Below, piece by piece: positions 22,087 through 23,916 of a DNA stretch of 23,916 nt (its first letter is position 1; each line of letters starts with the position of its first letter). Source of the stretch: UMGS1696 sp964457685 (GTDB lineage Bacteria; Bacillota; Clostridia; Oscillospirales; CAG-272); contig CAYWFS010000030.1 in the NCBI GenBank assembly GCA_964457685.1, positions 1 to 23,916 on the forward strand. Direction: 5' to 3'. The position numbers and the translations under genes were made by a program. A model generated the notes under the pieces. It was not told where the DNA came from, ran no database searches, and was given only the letters and a program-made list of their open reading frames with translations.

Positions 22087-23841
22087 TCAGCCGAGATCGG
22101 GAGCATCGAGGAATTCAATAACATTTCTGTCGCTGGAATCCATTTCGAATACGATAATTTCGTTTGCACCTTCCTTGAGCATCGGAGCAGGGCAGAAAAG
22201 TGTCTTCTGCGGGCCTGCATCGTTGTAGTATCTACCGAGGTTGAAGCCGTTTACTACAACAAAGCCGTGGTGGAAGCCGTCAAGTCTTACGAATGTATCG
22301 CAGGGTGTGCCTTCTACGTTGAGTGTACCTCTCATGAAGGATGCCTTTTCTACGCCGCCCTCTGCCTTTTCAAAGGGAATAGCGGAGAAGTCTTCCATTT
22401 CAAGCGGGAACATATCCCAACCGTAGTGGAACTGCTGGCTGAAGCGGATACCGGTCATACCCTTGTTGTCTCCCATGCGAGGACCGTAGTTGGTTCTACC
22501 CATGTTTTCAACGAGGATGTCAACCTTAACTTCTTCATCTCTCTTGAGTCTGCCGAGAATGATCTGGTCACGACGTCTGGAGCGTTCGATTGTACCCTTG
22601 TATTCGCCGTCGAAGAATACTACAGCTCTGTCGTGGAGAACATCGTACTGGAGATCCATGTCTTCACGGGGACCCTTAACTGTTGTGGAGTAAAGAGTGT
22701 AACCGAAGCTCTGACCGATGTCTTCCTGGAACTGAGGAGCAGCCTTGTGAACGGGCTGTACCATCTTCGGAGCAGCATCGAGAATGAATGCCTTTTCGGT
22801 AAGCTCAACCTTGCCGTAAGCCTTCTTTTCGGTGTTCTTAACTGTAAGCGGAGGAAGCTTTCCGTACTTGTCTTCAATCATCTTACGGCAAGCGTGGTAA
22901 GCGGGAGTAAGGTCACCGGATTCGCTGAGGAGAGCGTTGTAGTCGTAGCTTGTTACTGTAGGCTGATATTCTCCGGGGTCGTTTGCACCGTTCATGAAGC
23001 CGAAGTTTGTACCGCCGTGGAACATATAGAAGTTGAGGGATGCACCGGAATCGAGCATATCACGGAACAGACCTGCAAGCTCTTCGGGTTCACGAGTGTG
23101 GTGTTTTTCGTACCAGTGGTCGAACCAACCGCACCAGTATTCACCGCACATATGAGGCTGATTGGGACGGAAGAGGTCGAGCATTGCGAAGTTTTCTTTC
23201 GGATGAGAACCGAAGTTTGCTACGCAGAGGTGATCGGGGAGAGTACCGCCGCCGAGCATCCACCAGCAAGCACCGTCGGATGTAAAGAGTGTTACGTCAA
23301 CACCGCATTCACGGTAGATTTCTTCGATAGCACGGAGATATTCCTTGTCGTTACCGTAGGAGCCGTACTCGTTTTCGATCTGAACCATGATGATGCCGCC
23401 GCCCTGAGTAGAGAAGTGACCCTGGAGCTGTTCAAAGAGCTTGTGGTAGTAATTTCTAACCTTTTCGATGAAGTCGGGGTCGTTGCAGCGTCTTGCCATG
23501 TTCTTGTAGGAAAGGAGCCATGCGGGAAGTCCGCCGAATTCCCACTCAGCACAGATATACGGACCGGGACGAAGAATTACGTTAAGTCCGAGAGATTCTG
23601 CTGTACGAACGTATTCGGCAATGTCGAGCATTCCTGTGAAGTCGAACTGACCCTCGTGCTTTTCGTGAAGGTTCCAGCAGGTGTAGGTTTCTACAGTGTT
23701 AAAGCCGCATTCCTTGAGCTTGGAAAGACGGTCGTACCAGTATTCGCGGGGAATACGGAAGTAGTGCATCGCACCTGATATGATGGTATATTCCTGACCA
23801 TCCATAAGAAAGGCGTGATCGTTATAGGTAAGTATGCCCAT
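22087..23841 (-). CDS. Beta-galactosidase, glycoside hydrolase family 35
   Basis: GH35 enzymes remove terminal beta-linked galactose from oligosaccharides. The 584-residue protein has the TIM barrel with the family signature GGGIIMVQIENEYGSYG (147-163), where Glu158 is the expected acid/base. The nucleophile is Glu234 in MCGEYWCGWFDHW. The opening ISGAMHYFRIPREYWYDRL and RPGPYICAEWEFGGLPAWL are also classic. The C-terminal third holds the beta-sandwich domains, ending with GFNLGRYYNDAGPQ. There is no signal peptide, so it acts in the cytoplasm on imported sugars, although no transporter lies beside it. The start has GGAGG upstream on the complement. Its strong codon bias leaves an equally long open frame on the other strand. 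Confidence 0.95.
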   Translation of the reverse strand: MGILTYNDHAFLMDGQEYTIISGAMHYFRIPREYWYDRLSKLKECGFNTVETYTCWNLHEKHEGQFDFTGMLDIAEYVRTAESLGLNVILRPGPYICAEWEFGGLPAWLLSYKNMARRCNDPDFIEKVRNYYHKLFEQLQGHFSTQGGGIIMVQIENEYGSYGNDKEYLRAIEEIYRECGVDVTLFTSDGACWWMLGGGTLPDHLCVANFGSHPKENFAMLDLFRPNQPHMCGEYWCGWFDHWYEKHHTREPEELAGLFRDMLDSGASLNFYMFHGGTNFGFMNGANDPGEYQPTVTSYDYNALLSESGDLTPAYHACRKMIEDKYGKLPPLTVKNTEKKAYGKVELTEKAFILDAAPKMVQPVHKAAPQFQEDIGQSFGYTLYSTTVKGPREDMDLQYDVLHDRAVVFFDGEYKGTIERSRRRDQIILGRLKRDEEVKVDILVENMGRTNYGPRMGDNKGMTGIRFSQQFHYGWDMFPLEMEDFSAIPFEKAEGGVEKASFMRGTLNVEGTPCDTFVRLDGFHHGFVVVNGFNLGRYYNDAGPQKTLFCPAPMLKEGANEIIVFEMDSSDRNVIEFLDAPDLG

Positions 23842-23879
23842 GATTTCCTCCGAGTTTAAAATGATATTGTTGCAGAATA

Positions 23880-23908
23880 ATCATAACACATTTCACGAAA
23901 AAAAGCAA
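23880..23908 (-). promoter_or_regulatory. Promoter of the GH35 beta-galactosidase
   Basis: On the minus strand TTGCTT (23903-23908) is followed after 17 bp by TATGAT (23880-23885), with TG one base upstream of it, an extended -10. The start would be near 23873, with a leader of about 32 nt. No cre-like or operator dyad was recognised in the 75 bp available. Confidence 0.55.
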
Positions 23909-23916
23909 TAGTATTT

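Noticed and set aside
22024..23778. 584-codon open frame on the plus strand across the beta-galactosidase gene
   Set aside because: Its codons are in register with the GH35 gene on the other strand. The frame stays open only because that gene avoids TTA, CTA and TCA codons. The peptide shows no recognisable motif, and GH35 has all its catalytic motifs plus a ribosome binding site and promoter.

Overview
The window looks like ordinary chromosome from a low-to-moderate GC Gram-positive anaerobe of the Clostridia, most like the gut Oscillospiraceae/Ruminococcaceae. The support is indirect: strong purine-rich ribosome binding sites, closely packed operons, a YifB/ComM-type ATPase, a clostridial-style RecF/RecX/RimO/PgsA set, CysE and CysRS sequences of the Firmicutes type, and consensus sigma-A promoters, several with an extended -10 (TGnTATAAT). 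One scaffold gap of exactly 100 N (4546-4645) lies inside rimO, so this is probably a draft or metagenome-derived assembly.

Layout. A sigma factor runs off the left edge (minus strand, 1-167). After a 388-nt AT-rich intergenic region with a LexA-like box comes recA-recF-recX (556-3511), closed by an intrinsic terminator. A second plus-strand operon follows: rimO (broken by the gap), pgsA, an OGG-type 8-oxoguanine glycosylase and a cysteine-rich DUF6062-like protein (3602-7066). It converges on a minus-strand operon cysE - CPBP membrane protease - cysS (10604 to 7210), with a shared hairpin terminator between them. A winged-helix regulator with a reduced receiver domain (minus, 10708-11292) is divergent from a SLOG/DUF1273 protein (plus, 11391-11930). 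Their predicted promoters overlap almost completely. gpmI (11975-13618) follows.

Between gpmI and pgeF is a structured spacer with two 45-bp imperfect repeats, each bounded by ACGCAC/GTGCGT, and a hairpin over the apparent leader of pgeF (13842-14666). An extended -10 promoter then precedes a four-gene Gld-like ABC export cluster: ATPase, permease, ABC_transp_aux protein and DUF4340 protein (14822-19575). It ends in a terminator. A serine esterase and a YifB/ComM-family AAA+ ATPase form the next pair (19703-22014). They converge, through another bidirectional terminator, on a cytoplasmic GH35 beta-galactosidase (minus, 22087-23841).

Functionally most of this is housekeeping: SOS and recombination repair, oxidative-damage repair, ribosomal-protein modification, phospholipid synthesis, cysteine synthesis and charging, glycolysis, and peptidoglycan editing. 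I do not see a clear undescribed system. The parts most worth a second look are the repeat/leader region upstream of pgeF, the overlapping divergent promoters of the regulator/SLOG pair, recF placed inside a recA-recX unit, and the uncharacterised Gld-like ABC cluster.
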